From positions 1 to 61,826 of the forward strand of contig JAAFIF010000058.1 of assembly GCA_013298625.1 (NCBI GenBank): a stretch of DNA of 61,826 nucleotides. The letters run 5' to 3'. This document shows, in pieces, positions 17,651 through 26,314 of the stretch. The DNA comes from Myxococcales bacterium. GTDB lineage: Bacteria > Myxococcota_A > Polyangia > Polyangiales > Ga0077539. Made by a program: the position numbers and the translations under genes. Within the stretch, counting starts at the first letter, position 1. Each line of letters starts with the position of its first letter. The notes below the pieces were generated by a model. That model saw only the letters and a program-made list of their open reading frames with translations, was not told the origin of the DNA and ran no database searches.

Positions 17651-19558
17651 GTGAAGGACCGCCCGTTGGCTTCTCGTCGCAGCGTTCGAACGGACATCGT
17701 CGCAGGCTTCTTCGCGGTGCTCGCGGCGCTCGCGGTCGTGGGCGGCTACGCGGTCTATCGCCAGTCGAGCGCGGCCACGGCGCTGCGTCTGCAGAACCAG
17801 CGGTACCTCCCGCTCTCGTCGCAGCTCGCGCGGCTCTACAACAACCAGGACACGATGGACGTCCTGCTCGAGCGCGCCGCGGTCACGCGCGACCCGGCAG
17901 CGCGGGCGTGGTTGACCGCAGCGCGCCGCGCTCGACGCCGCGTGCTCGCCCGCGCGAGAGAAGAGCTCGATCGGGCCTCGACCGACGCGCGCGCCGCGAA
18001 GGACCGGGCGTTGATCGCGCAGCTCGCGACGCAGCTCACCGCGGTCGACAGGGTGTTTCGCGACGCCGAGTCGAAGTACACCGAGGTCTTCGACGCGATC
18101 GCGCTGGGGGATTCGCGCTCGACCACGCGCGGCTACCGCGAGCTGAGCGAGCAAGAGCAGCGTGCGCTCGGCGCGCTGCGAGACTCGTCGCGGGCCATCG
18201 AGGCGCGGATGAGCGAGCTGGCGACGGAGGCCGCGGCCGAGCAGCGATCGACGCTGCAGCTGCTCGTGGCTGCGACGACCGTGGCGCTGGGCTTCGGCGT
18301 CGTGATGCTGGTGAGCGCCCGACGCGCGCTCGACCCGCTGGTGGCCCTCACCGAGCGCGCGCGCAGCGTGGCGAAGGGAGACCTCAGCGAGCGCGTGGTG
18401 GCCGCGCGCGACGACGAGATCGGCGAGCTCGCCGGTGAGTTTGGAAACATGGTGCGAGCCGTGCGCGAGCGCGACACCGCGCTGCGCGAGCAAGCCGCGC
18501 AGATCCGACGGGCCGAGCGTCATCTCGAGCAGGTGGTGGCCACGCTGCGCGCGGGCGTGATCGTCGTGACGAGCGAGGGCGTCGTCGAGAGCGCAAACCC
18601 CGCCGCGCGCGCTTTGGTTAAAGAACAAACCCTCGAACGAATCGCGCTCGCGGACGGCCCGCTGGCAGCGGTCTCGGGGCTCGTCGACGCTGTTCGCGCG
18701 GTGATCGACGGAGAGAACGGCCGCAGCTTCGAAGCGGTGAAGTTCTCGGACCGCGCGCTCGACGGGCTGGTGGTGGCCTTCGTGGTGTCGGGCCGCGAGG
18801 GCCGCGGCGCCCTCGTGGTGCTCGACGACGTGACCGAGCGCGAGCAGGCGCGCTCGCGGCTCTTGCAAAACGAGCGGCTCGCGGCGATCGGGCGCATGGC
18901 TGCGCACGTGACGCACGAGGTTCGCAACCCGCTCACGTCGCTGGCGCTCAACGCCGAGCTGCTCGCGGACGAGCTCGCAGAGAGCGCGGGCGCCGAAGAA
19001 GCGCGGCGGTTGGTCGTGGCGATGCAGCGCGAGGTCGATCGCCTCACCAGCGTCACCGAGGAGTATCTGCGCGTCGCGCGCTTGCCGAAGCCGCGTCTCG
19101 AGCGCGACGACGTGGCCGCGTTGGTGCGCGACGCGATCAGCTTCGTGCGTCCAGAGATCGAGCGCGCGGGCGTGGCGCTGGAGATGGACGCGAGCGAGCC
19201 AGCGTTCGCGGCGGTGGACGAGGGGCAGCTTCGGCAGGCGTTGCTCAACCTGGTGCGCAACGCGCGCGAGGCGCTTCAATCGCAATCGGTCAGCGAAAAC
19301 GCAGCGCCGGTGATCCGCGTGAGCGCCCGCGAAGAGCGCGGCGGCGTCGAGGTGGTGGTCGAGGACAACGGGCCGGGGCTGGCGCCCGAGGTGCGCGAGC
19401 ATCTGTTCGAGCTGTTCGTGTCGACCAAAGAGAAGGGGACGGGGCTCGGGCTGTCGCTGACGCGCGAGATCGTCGTGGGGCACGGGGGCTCGATCCGCGT
19501 GGATGCGGCGAAGGCGGCCAAGAGCGGGGCGCGGTTCGTCCTGTGGTTTCCGGGGTGA
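17651..19558 (+). CDS. sensor histidine kinase (HAMP-PAS-HisKA-HATPase)
   Basis: Membrane-bound kinase of 635 residues. TM1 is at about 15-38 and a periplasmic helical sensor region runs to about 200. TM2 (about 205-228) is followed by HAMP (PLVALTERARSVAKGDLSER) and a PAS-like segment (GVIVVTSEGVVESANPAA). HisKA carries His422 in HVTHEVRNPL. HATPase has N box LLNLVRNAREAL, G1 DNGPGL and G2 GTGLGL. It starts with GTG 2 bp after the metallopeptidase stop, an operon arrangement. No receiver domain is fused and none is adjacent downstream; the REC-GAF-HD-GYP protein upstream of the metallopeptidase is the nearest candidate partner. Confidence 0.95.
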   Translation: MKDRPLASRRSVRTDIVAGFFAVLAALAVVGGYAVYRQSSAATALRLQNQRYLPLSSQLARLYNNQDTMDVLLERAAVTRDPAARAWLTAARRARRRVLARAREELDRASTDARAAKDRALIAQLATQLTAVDRVFRDAESKYTEVFDAIALGDSRSTTRGYRELSEQEQRALGALRDSSRAIEARMSELATEAAAEQRSTLQLLVAATTVALGFGVVMLVSARRALDPLVALTERARSVAKGDLSERVVAARDDEIGELAGEFGNMVRAVRERDTALREQAAQIRRAERHLEQVVATLRAGVIVVTSEGVVESANPAARALVKEQTLERIALADGPLAAVSGLVDAVRAVIDGENGRSFEAVKFSDRALDGLVVAFVVSGREGRGALVVLDDVTEREQARSRLLQNERLAAIGRMAAHVTHEVRNPLTSLALNAELLADELAESAGAEEARRLVVAMQREVDRLTSVTEEYLRVARLPKPRLERDDVAALVRDAISFVRPEIERAGVALEMDASEPAFAAVDEGQLRQALLNLVRNAREALQSQSVSENAAPVIRVSAREERGGVEVVVEDNGPGLAPEVREHLFELFVSTKEKGTGLGLSLTREIVVGHGGSIRVDAAKAAKSGARFVLWFPG

Positions 19559-19678
19559 GTTCGGGGGCGCGGAGGGGGAAGGACGCGGCGAGAGCGAAGT
19601 GTGTTATCCGTGCGCGCGTCGCGGCGGCAGAGGGTTCGTCGCGCGCTGGTAACCCGAGAGAGAAGTTGAGACCGAGCG

Positions 19679-20434
19679 ATGCCGAGAACTGACGGGCGTG
19701 GAGACACCGAGCTGCGATCGATCACCATCGAGCCGGGCTGGCACAAGAGCTCCGAGGGCAGCGTGCTCTACCGCGCGGGCAACACCGTGGTGCTGTGCAC
19801 GGTGAGCGTCGAAGAGGGCGTGCGCGACTTCATCAAGGGGCAGAACAAGGGCTGGGTCACGGCCGAGTACCTCATGCACCCGCGCGCCGGCGGCCGTCGG
19901 CAGAACCGCGACGGATTCAACGGTCGCCCGCTGGGCGGACGCACGCAAGAGATCGCCCGCTTGATCGGCCGCTCGCTGCGCGCCGCGGTGGACCTGCAAG
20001 CGCTCGGCGAGCGCACGTTTCACGTGGACTGCGACGTGATCGAGGCCGACGGCGGGACGCGCACCGCGTCGATCACCGGCTCGATGGTCGCGTTGATGAT
20101 CGCGCTCGACAAGCTGAAGAAGCGCGGCGCGATCACCGCGGGCCCCGTTCGCGGCAGGATCGCCGCGGTGAGCGCGGGCGAAGCGTTCGGCCGCTCGATG
20201 CTCGACCTCGCGTACGACGAGGACTCGCGCGCGGACATGGACCTCAACGTCGTGGCCACGGACTCTGGCAAGATCGTCGAGATCCAGTGCACCGCGGAGA
20301 CCGCGCCGATCGACCGCAAGAAGGTCGACTCGCTGGTGGACATGGCGCTCGAAGGCATCATCCACCTCGGCCGCTTGCAGAAGGACGCGCTCACCAAGGC
20401 TGGCGTCAACGTCTTGGACTTGATGGCGCGCTGA
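19679..20434 (+). CDS. rph: ribonuclease PH
   Basis: Phosphorolytic 3'-5' exoribonuclease that trims tRNA precursors; forms a hexameric ring. The 251-residue length is slightly above the usual 238-245. Characteristic are the N-terminal RTDGRGDTELRSITIEPG, TVVLCTVSVE, GWVTAEYLMHPRA, and GGRTQEIARLIGRSLRA (phosphate-binding arginine), CDVIEADGGTRTASITG and DMDLNVV. The stop TGA shares a base with the rdgB ATG (TGATG), so the two are translationally coupled, a pairing seen in many bacteria. The upstream 120 bp contain GAGAGAAG as a plausible ribosome site. Confidence 0.98.
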   Translation: MPRTDGRGDTELRSITIEPGWHKSSEGSVLYRAGNTVVLCTVSVEEGVRDFIKGQNKGWVTAEYLMHPRAGGRRQNRDGFNGRPLGGRTQEIARLIGRSLRAAVDLQALGERTFHVDCDVIEADGGTRTASITGSMVALMIALDKLKKRGAITAGPVRGRIAAVSAGEAFGRSMLDLAYDEDSRADMDLNVVATDSGKIVEIQCTAETAPIDRKKVDSLVDMALEGIIHLGRLQKDALTKAGVNVLDLMAR

Positions 20435-21054
20435 TGTTGCCGACGCTCCTCGTCGCGACGGCGAACCAAGGGAAGCTCCGCGAGCTGCGCGAGCTCTTGC
20501 GAGAGTTTTCGCTGGTTTCGCTGCGGGATGTGGGCATCGACGACCTCGACGAGCCGGGCGCGGACTACCGCACCAACGCCGTCGCCAAGGCGCGCGAGGC
20601 CTCGCGGCGCGCGGGGATGATCGCGCTCGCGGACGACTCGGGGCTCGAGGTCGACGCGCTCGGCCACGCCCCCGGCTGGTTCTCCGCGCGCTTCGGCGGA
20701 ACGCACGGTCGCGACGCAGCCAACCGCGCCGCGCTGCTCTCGGCGCTCGAGGGGGTCTCGCCTGCGCTGCGGGGGGCGCGCTTTCGTTGCTGCGTCGCGG
20801 TGGCCGACGTCGACGGCCCGCTCGCCGACCGCGTCCTGCTGGGCGTCGGGACCTGCGGCGGTCGCGTCTTGGATGCGCCGCGCGGGCAAGGCGGCTTCGG
20901 GTACGACCCGCTGCTCGTGCCCGACGGCTACGAGCACACCCTGGCCGAGCTCGACGAAGCGACGAAGAACGTGATCTCGCACCGCGCGCGGGCGATCGCC
21001 GACGTCGCGCCGGCCTTGAGAGCGTACCTTCGTCGCGTCCCGGTCAACCGCTGA
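20434..21054 (+). CDS. rdgB: XTP/dITP diphosphatase (RdgB/HAM1 family)
   Basis: House-cleaning nucleotide pyrophosphatase that removes dITP, dXTP and XTP so that deaminated purines are not built into DNA or RNA. The 206 residues include the N-terminal VATANQGKLRELRELL (substrate-binding SxNxxK-like motif), ALADDSGLEVDAL with the metal-binding acids, APGWFSARFGG, and GQGGFGYDPLLVP, all diagnostic. It overlaps rph by one base. The C-terminus SHRARA matches the conserved SHR motif. Confidence 0.98.
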   Translation: MLPTLLVATANQGKLRELRELLREFSLVSLRDVGIDDLDEPGADYRTNAVAKAREASRRAGMIALADDSGLEVDALGHAPGWFSARFGGTHGRDAANRAALLSALEGVSPALRGARFRCCVAVADVDGPLADRVLLGVGTCGGRVLDAPRGQGGFGYDPLLVPDGYEHTLAELDEATKNVISHRARAIADVAPALRAYLRRVPVNR

Positions 21055-21099
21055 ACGGCCCTTGCGCGCGCGGCATCGACGCGGCACAACGAGGCCGTC

Positions 21100-21363
21100 A
21101 TGGTTCGATCGCACACGTACTTCATCGCGCGCAAATCGCAGTGCGAAGGCGCGCTCAAGGACAACGAGGCCGTCGCGGGCGCGCTCGCAGAGCTCTATGC
21201 GCAGCACAAGGGCGAGGCGGACGTGACCGTCGTCGACGGCAGCTCGGCGTGGATCGACGAGGCGGGCGCGCTGCAATCGCGGGTGATCGCCGGCGGAGTT
21301 TCGCAGGTCGTCTCCGCTTCGCCCGCGTTGGCCGCGTTGTTCGAGACTGCGAGCGCGTCGTGA
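21100..21363 (+). CDS. 87-aa protein of unknown function
   Basis: I do not recognise this protein. It is soluble, begins MVRSHTYFIARKSQCEG and has one cysteine. Its composition suggests a small alpha/beta fold, with DVTVVDGSSAWIDEAG in the middle and an Ala-rich helix at the end. It lies 45 bp after rdgB and overlaps the following small membrane-protein gene by 4 bp, so it probably belongs to the rph-rdgB transcript. Confidence 0.6.
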   Translation: MVRSHTYFIARKSQCEGALKDNEAVAGALAELYAQHKGEADVTVVDGSSAWIDEAGALQSRVIAGGVSQVVSASPALAALFETASAS

Positions 21364-21554
21364 TCCCGCTTCCTCCCTCGGGCTCGTCCCGCCAGCGCCT
21401 CAACGGAAAGCACTTCACCATCGCCTTCGTCGTCTTGCTGATCCTGGGCGTCGTCGGCGCGATCGCCCTGCGCGAGAAGCGCATCACCGACTGGCGCAAC
21501 GCAGGCGGCGACAACATTCGCGAGGGCGTCACGCTGCCGGTTCGACGGCGATAG
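21360..21554 (+). CDS. small single-pass membrane protein
   Basis: The 64-residue protein starts with GTG in a GTGA overlap with the previous stop. After a short Pro/Ser/Arg head comes one hydrophobic helix (HFTIAFVVLLILGVVGAIAL), then KRITDWRNAGGDNIREG and a basic tail. There is no recognisable family. Its position between rph-rdgB and lysS, with tight overlap upstream, suggests co-expression rather than a known function. Confidence 0.55.
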   Translation: MIPLPPSGSSRQRLNGKHFTIAFVVLLILGVVGAIALREKRITDWRNAGGDNIREGVTLPVRRR

Positions 21555-21612
21555 CGGCCGCGCTCGACGCTTGCGCGCGTGCCATCGCGATGGTTCTCTG
21601 CGCGCCCGAGTC

Positions 21613-23256
21613 ATGGCGACGAACTCCGATCCGACAGCAAACGAAGCCTCCGCGAGCAGCGACCTCGAATCCATGATGGCCCAGCGCCGCGAAAAGGGCG
21701 CAAAATGGGCGGATTTTGGGCACGCGGCGTACGGCAACGACACCGGGCCCATCACGCGGCTGCACGCGGTCAACGAGACGCACAAGGACCACGACCAGGC
21801 GAAGCTCGAAGCGCTCGCGGCCGAGGGCATCCACTACGTCGTCGCGGGTCGAGTGATCTTGAAGCGCGGCCAGGGCAAGCTGCAGTTCGTCAACCTCCGC
21901 GACGGGACGGGCGAGGTTCAGCTCTTCATCTCGAAGCGCGACGTGAGCGAAACAGATTGGGCCGTGCTCGACCTGATCGACGCGGGCGACATCGTCCTGG
22001 CCGAGGGCGCGCCGATGCGCACCAAGACCGGGCAGCTGTCGATTCAGTGCAAGAAGCTGCGCCCGCTGACGAAGGCTGTGCGGCCGATCGCGAAGTTCGA
22101 GACCGTCGAGGACGTCGAGATTCGCTACCGCCAGCGCTACCGCGACCTGATCGAGAACCACGACGAAGTTGCCGCGGTGTTTCGCGCGCGCTCGCTGGTC
22201 GTGCAGTCGATCCGCGCGTTCTACGACCAGCGGGGGTTCATGGAGGTCGAGACGCCCATGCTGCACTCGCTGCGCGGCGGAGCCACGGCCAAGCCCTTCT
22301 CGACGCACCACAACGCGCTCGACGTGAATCTGTTTCTGCGCATCGCGCCGGAGCTGTACCTCAAGCGCCTCGTCGTCGGCGGCTTCGACCGCGTCTACGA
22401 GATCGGCCGCAATTTCAGAAACGAGGGGATGAGCGTCCGGCACAACCCCGAGTTCACAATGGTCGAGAGCTATCAGGCCTACGCGACGTACGAAGACGTG
22501 ATGGCCATGACCGAAGAGCTGTTTCGCTTCGTGGACGGGCGCGTGCTCGAGCGGTTTCCGCAGTTCGCCGAGGGCAGGGCGTTTACGTTCTCGCGCTTCG
22601 AGCGCAAGCGCATGATCGACGCTGTGACAGAGGCGCTGCACGGCTCGCTCGAGGTCATTCGCCTGCGTTGGAAGCTGCTCGGCGGCGACGGAAACTGGGA
22701 GGACGCCAAGGCCGCTGCCCTCTCGGTGCACGACGGCATCACCGCCGACGGCAGGGCGTACCTCGCCAAGTCTCGCACCGCGGGCGAGCTGCTCTTCGCG
22801 CTCTACGAGCTGTTCGCCGAGCCATTTCTCACCGTGCGCTACCGCGACGGAGACAAGAGCGTCCCGGTGTTCATCGTCGACTACCCGTTCGACGTCTCGC
22901 CGCTCGCGCGCAAAAAGGACGCGGCCCGTCAGCGCGAGCAGTACGGCGAGATCGAGGTCACGCTGTGCGACCGCTTCGAGCTCTTCGTCGACGGCCGCGA
23001 GCTGTGCAACGCCTTCAGCGAGCTCAACGACCCCGACGATCAGGCGTCACGCTTTCGCGCGCAGCTCGACAACCGCACCCGAGGCGACGAAGAAGCGATG
23101 GATTTCGATGCGGACTACATCCGCGCGCTCGAGTTCGGAATGCCCCCTGCCGCAGGCTTCGGCCTCGGCGTCGACCGCCTCGTGATGGCGCTCACCGGGG
23201 CGAAGTCCATCCGAGACGTCGTGCTCTTTCCTGCGATGCGCCCCGAGGCGCGCTAG
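21613..23256 (+). CDS. lysS: lysine--tRNA ligase (class II)
   Basis: Charges tRNA-Lys. The 547-residue protein has an N-terminal OB-fold anticodon-binding domain (VAGRVILKRGQGKLQFVNLRDGTGEVQLF) and a class II catalytic core. Motif 1 lies around FYDQRGFMEVETPML, motif 2 around FRNEGMSVRHNPEFTMVE, and motif 3 at GFGLGVDRLVMAL. An insertion of about 50 residues around EVIRLRWKLLGGDGNWEDAKAAAL makes it longer than the E. coli enzyme. ATG 21613 is chosen; an in-frame ATG at 21571 would add 14 unconserved residues. The lysS-lolC-lolD order downstream is a frequent arrangement in delta-proteobacterial relatives. Confidence 0.97.
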   Translation: MATNSDPTANEASASSDLESMMAQRREKGAKWADFGHAAYGNDTGPITRLHAVNETHKDHDQAKLEALAAEGIHYVVAGRVILKRGQGKLQFVNLRDGTGEVQLFISKRDVSETDWAVLDLIDAGDIVLAEGAPMRTKTGQLSIQCKKLRPLTKAVRPIAKFETVEDVEIRYRQRYRDLIENHDEVAAVFRARSLVVQSIRAFYDQRGFMEVETPMLHSLRGGATAKPFSTHHNALDVNLFLRIAPELYLKRLVVGGFDRVYEIGRNFRNEGMSVRHNPEFTMVESYQAYATYEDVMAMTEELFRFVDGRVLERFPQFAEGRAFTFSRFERKRMIDAVTEALHGSLEVIRLRWKLLGGDGNWEDAKAAALSVHDGITADGRAYLAKSRTAGELLFALYELFAEPFLTVRYRDGDKSVPVFIVDYPFDVSPLARKKDAARQREQYGEIEVTLCDRFELFVDGRELCNAFSELNDPDDQASRFRAQLDNRTRGDEEAMDFDADYIRALEFGMPPAAGFGLGVDRLVMALTGAKSIRDVVLFPAMRPEAR

Positions 23257-23259
23257 TCC

Positions 23260-24993
23260 ATGCAGCCGCTGCTCGCGCAGTTCACGCGTCCCGATCGCAT
23301 CTTGCCCTCGGCCGTCGGCCTCGCGCTGATCGTCGGCGTGCTCGCGATCCTGCAGCACATCGTGCTCCGTCGACGCGCGCGCTGGCTGCGCGGCCTCTTC
23401 GACCTCGCCGCCTCCGCGGGCCTCGTCGCCACGGCGGCCTTCGGCATCAAGCTCGCGGCCAAGCTCGTGCAGCTCGACCCCGAGGTCAACCCGATCAAGC
23501 CCGCGCTCATCAAGCTCGCCTCCATCGGCGTGAGCGTCGAGGCGCTGCTGGTCTCGAGCTTCGTGTGGCTGCCCGCGCTCTTCGACCTGCTCGAGCGCAC
23601 GGCGGGCGCGATGATGGTGGCCGTCCGTCAGCTCCGCGCGCGAAAGAGCGGGTTTTTGACGGCGATTTCGTTTCTGGCGTTCTTGGGCGTGGGGCTCTCG
23701 AGCTTCGGGTTGTGCCTCACGATCAGCGTGATGGCGGGCTTCGGCAACGACCTGAAGCGCAAGATCCTCGGCAACAACGCGCACATCGTCGTCGACCGTG
23801 AGCGCGGAGGCTTCAGCGAGTGGCGCCCCATGCTCGAGCGCGTCCGCGCGATGCCGGGCGTCACCAGCGCGACCGCCCTGGTGCAGGGCGAAGTGATGGT
23901 CACCTCGCAGACCAACCTCTCGGGGGTCATCCTGCGCGGGATCGACCCGCGCGGCGGCGGCGCGGCAGAGAACCTCCGTCGCGAGCTCATCCGCGGCCGC
24001 ATCGAGTACCTCTCCGAGCCCGTTCGCTTGCTCGAGCCGAGCTACGAAGACACTCGACCGCTCACGCCTCGGGACACCGAGCGGCTCCGCGAGGGCGCCG
24101 CGAGCGGACAGAGCGCCGCGCGTCCGCGCAACGAGCTTCCGCCGGGCCTCGCGCCGTTGCCTCCGCCGCCGACGCCAGCGGCGGGCTCCTACGTCGTCCC
24201 TGGGATGATCATCGGCCGCGAGCTCGCGTCGAACCTGCACCTGCAAGTGGGCGACGAAGTGCGCGTGGTTTCTCCGTTCGGCGGCATGATGACCCCCGCG
24301 GGGCCGCTGCCGAAGACGCAGCAGTTTCGCGTCGCGGGGATCTTCTACACGGGCATGTACGAGTACGACACGAAGTACGCGTTCGTGACGATCGGCGACG
24401 GGCAGCAGTTCTTCAACTACCGCAGCGACGAGGTGACGAGCATCGAGGTGCGCGTGTCCGACGTCGACAACGCCGAGCAGATCGCCGCGCAGATCACGCC
24501 CCTGACGCGCGGCCGCGAGCTGCGCGTGCGCGACTGGAAAGAGCTCAACAAGAACCTCTTTCGCGCGCTCAAGCTCGAGAAGCTCATGATGTTCGTGCTG
24601 CTCGGCGTGGCCGTCTTCGTCGCGAGCTTCGCGGTGCTCGCGACGCTGCTCTTGCTGGTGATGGAGAAGGGCCGAGAGATCGCGCTGCTGAAGGCGCTCG
24701 GCGCGACGGACGGCTTCGTCGCGAAGGTCTTCGTCAACGTGGGGCTCTTGATCGGGCTGGTCGGCGGGACGCTCGGGACGGGCACCGCGTGGCTGGTGTG
24801 CACGATGGTGCGCGTGCTCGGGATTCCGCTCGATCCAGAGGTCTATTACATCGACCGTCTGCCGGTCTTCGTCGCGGTCTCGGACTTTGGAATGATCTGG
24901 TCGATCGCCGTGGGCCTGTGCCTGGTCGCGACGATCCTCCCGGCGATCCTCGCGGCGAGGATGCGCCCCGTAGAAGGGATGCGGTTCGGTTGA
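23260..24993 (+). CDS. LolC/LolE-type lipoprotein-releasing ABC permease with N-terminal membrane extension
   Basis: Inner-membrane subunit of the ABC transporter that extracts lipoproteins for delivery to the outer membrane. The 577 residues are longer than the usual about 400. About 115 extra N-terminal residues carry two or three hydrophobic segments (VGLALIVGVLAILQHIVL, GLVATAAFGIKLAAKLV, VEALLVSSFVWLPALF) before the standard start KSGFLTAISFLAFLGVGLSSFGL. The periplasmic MacB-like domain has a Pro-rich insertion (LPPGLAPLPPPPTP). Three FtsX-type helices close the protein, with EKGREIALLKALGAT. Only one permease is encoded here, so it may work as a homodimer like LolF. It shares one base with the lolD start (TGATG). 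Confidence 0.92.
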   Translation: MQPLLAQFTRPDRILPSAVGLALIVGVLAILQHIVLRRRARWLRGLFDLAASAGLVATAAFGIKLAAKLVQLDPEVNPIKPALIKLASIGVSVEALLVSSFVWLPALFDLLERTAGAMMVAVRQLRARKSGFLTAISFLAFLGVGLSSFGLCLTISVMAGFGNDLKRKILGNNAHIVVDRERGGFSEWRPMLERVRAMPGVTSATALVQGEVMVTSQTNLSGVILRGIDPRGGGAAENLRRELIRGRIEYLSEPVRLLEPSYEDTRPLTPRDTERLREGAASGQSAARPRNELPPGLAPLPPPPTPAAGSYVVPGMIIGRELASNLHLQVGDEVRVVSPFGGMMTPAGPLPKTQQFRVAGIFYTGMYEYDTKYAFVTIGDGQQFFNYRSDEVTSIEVRVSDVDNAEQIAAQITPLTRGRELRVRDWKELNKNLFRALKLEKLMMFVLLGVAVFVASFAVLATLLLLVMEKGREIALLKALGATDGFVAKVFVNVGLLIGLVGGTLGTGTAWLVCTMVRVLGIPLDPEVYYIDRLPVFVAVSDFGMIWSIAVGLCLVATILPAILAARMRPVEGMRFG

Positions 24994-25772
24994 TGCTGAG
25001 TGACAGCACCGCCATCGTCGAAGTGAAGGACCTGAAGAAGGTCTACACGCAGGACGGCAAAGAGCTCGAAGTGCTGAAGGGCGTCACGCTGCGCATCGAT
25101 CGCGGCGAGATGCTCTCGATCGTCGGCAAATCCGGCGCAGGAAAGTCCACGCTGCTGCACCTCGTCGGCACGCTCGACCGCCCGACGAGCGGCGAGCTGT
25201 GGCTCGACGGAAAGGACACTCGAAAGATGTCCGGCGCCGAGCTCGCGCTCTTGCGCAACGAGCTCATCGGCTTCGTGTTTCAGTTTCACCACTTGCTGCC
25301 GGAGTTCACCGCGCTCGAAAACGTGATGATGCCCGGGATCATCCGAGGCCTCTCGCGCGCGACGCTCGAGGCGCGCGCCAAGGAGCTGCTCGACCGGGTG
25401 AACCTCGGGCATCGAATCACGCATCGACCCAGCGAAATGTCCGGCGGCGAGCAGCAGCGCGTCGCGCTCGCCCGCGCGCTCTCGATGAAGCCCAAGATGC
25501 TGTTGGCCGACGAGCCCACAGGCAACCTCGACACCGAGAACAGCGAGCAGATGAACGAGCTGTTCGCCCGGCTGAATCAAGACCTCGGCACGACGATGGT
25601 GATCGTCACGCACAACGAGCGGCTCGCCGAGCGCATGCCGCGCGTCGTGAAGATGCGCGACGGCAAGGTCGAAGAGGACCTGCGCAGGGACATTCAGTTC
25701 TCGAGCGCGCACTCGACGGCGACGGCCGAGAGCGTCGAGAGCAAGACCGACGGCTCGATCGAGACGAGGTAG
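24993..25772 (+). CDS. lolD: LolD-type ABC transporter ATPase
   Basis: ATPase that powers lipoprotein release by the preceding permease. It shows Walker A GKSGAGKS (about 46-53), Q-loop VFQFHHLLPEFTALEN, signature MSGGEQQRVALARAL (149-163), Walker B MLLADEPTG (about 169-177) and H-loop VTHNERLA. The length of 259 is about 30 residues over typical LolD; the extra Ser/Thr-rich tail (FSSAHSTATAESVESK) is encoded in the last 79 bp, which are antisense to the end of ybaK. ATG is coupled to the permease stop. Confidence 0.96.
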   Translation: MLSDSTAIVEVKDLKKVYTQDGKELEVLKGVTLRIDRGEMLSIVGKSGAGKSTLLHLVGTLDRPTSGELWLDGKDTRKMSGAELALLRNELIGFVFQFHHLLPEFTALENVMMPGIIRGLSRATLEARAKELLDRVNLGHRITHRPSEMSGGEQQRVALARALSMKPKMLLADEPTGNLDTENSEQMNELFARLNQDLGTTMVIVTHNERLAERMPRVVKMRDGKVEEDLRRDIQFSSAHSTATAESVESKTDGSIETR

Positions 25773-26185
25773 CCGCGCCGTCCGCCGTTGAGGTAGATCC
25801 GCGGCAGCGCGAGCACCGAGCGCTCGACGAACACCGGCATCACCTTGCGCGTGCCGAACGGCGAGGTCCCGCCCACTTGATAACCTGTGTGTCGCTCGGC
25901 GACCTCGGGCTTGCACGGCTCGACGCGCTTGCGGCCGATCTGCCGCGCGAGGTTCTTCGTCGAGACGCTGCGGTCGCCGTGCATCAGGATGATCAGAGGC
26001 CGCGCAGACTCGTCTTCCATCACGAGGGTCTTGATCACCGAGTGCTCGTCGACCGCGAGCTGCCGAGCGGACTCGGCGGTGCCTCCGTGATCGACGTACT
26101 CGTAGGGATGCTCGGTGAACGCGACGGCCTTCTTGCGCAAGAGCTGCGTCGCGGGCGTCTCGGAGACGTGTTTGGACCGGGTCAT
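25694..26185 (-). CDS. ybaK: YbaK/EbsC family Cys-tRNA(Pro) deacylase
   Basis: Editing enzyme that hydrolyses cysteine mischarged on tRNA-Pro. Seen are TPATQLLRKKAVAFTEHPYEY, VIKTLVMEDESARPLIILMHGD with the catalytic-site lysine region, RKRVEPCKPEVAERHTGYQVGGTSPFGTRK (the hallmark GxxSPFG loop), and LPRIYLNGGRRGYLVSIEP. ATG 26185 gives 163 residues; TTG 26212 would add nine. The conserved C-terminal strand LVSIEPSVLLSTLSAVAVE lies inside the overlap with lolD, so the overlap is native to ybaK rather than a read-through. A TACGGT hexamer at 26234-26239 may be the promoter. Confidence 0.95.
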   Translation of the reverse strand: MTRSKHVSETPATQLLRKKAVAFTEHPYEYVDHGGTAESARQLAVDEHSVIKTLVMEDESARPLIILMHGDRSVSTKNLARQIGRKRVEPCKPEVAERHTGYQVGGTSPFGTRKVMPVFVERSVLALPRIYLNGGRRGYLVSIEPSVLLSTLSAVAVECALEN

Positions 26186-26233
26186 CGGCGTGTCGCTCGT
26201 CGCTCGGGGCAAAGCCAGTTGAACGGGGCCCGT

Positions 26234-26239
26234 ACCGTA
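26234..26239 (-). promoter_or_regulatory. -10-like TGC-TACGGT upstream of ybaK
   Basis: Minus-strand TACGGT preceded by TGC, the extended form seen before several other genes here. It would give a leader of roughly 40 nt to ATG 26185. Confidence 0.3.
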
Positions 26240-26300
26240 GCAGGCTCGTCCCGCGTTCTGCAGCGCCGACGTCGCTCGCTGCCCGCCGCGCGCTGCGTGC

Positions 26301-26306
26301 TACCGT
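26301..26306 (+). promoter_or_regulatory. -10-like TGC-TACCGT before the Uma2-like gene
   Basis: TACCGT preceded by TGC ends 8 nt before ATG 26315. With transcription starting 6-8 nt after the hexamer, the mRNA would start at or just before the ATG. Confidence 0.4.
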
Positions 26307-26314
26307 TGCTTCTG

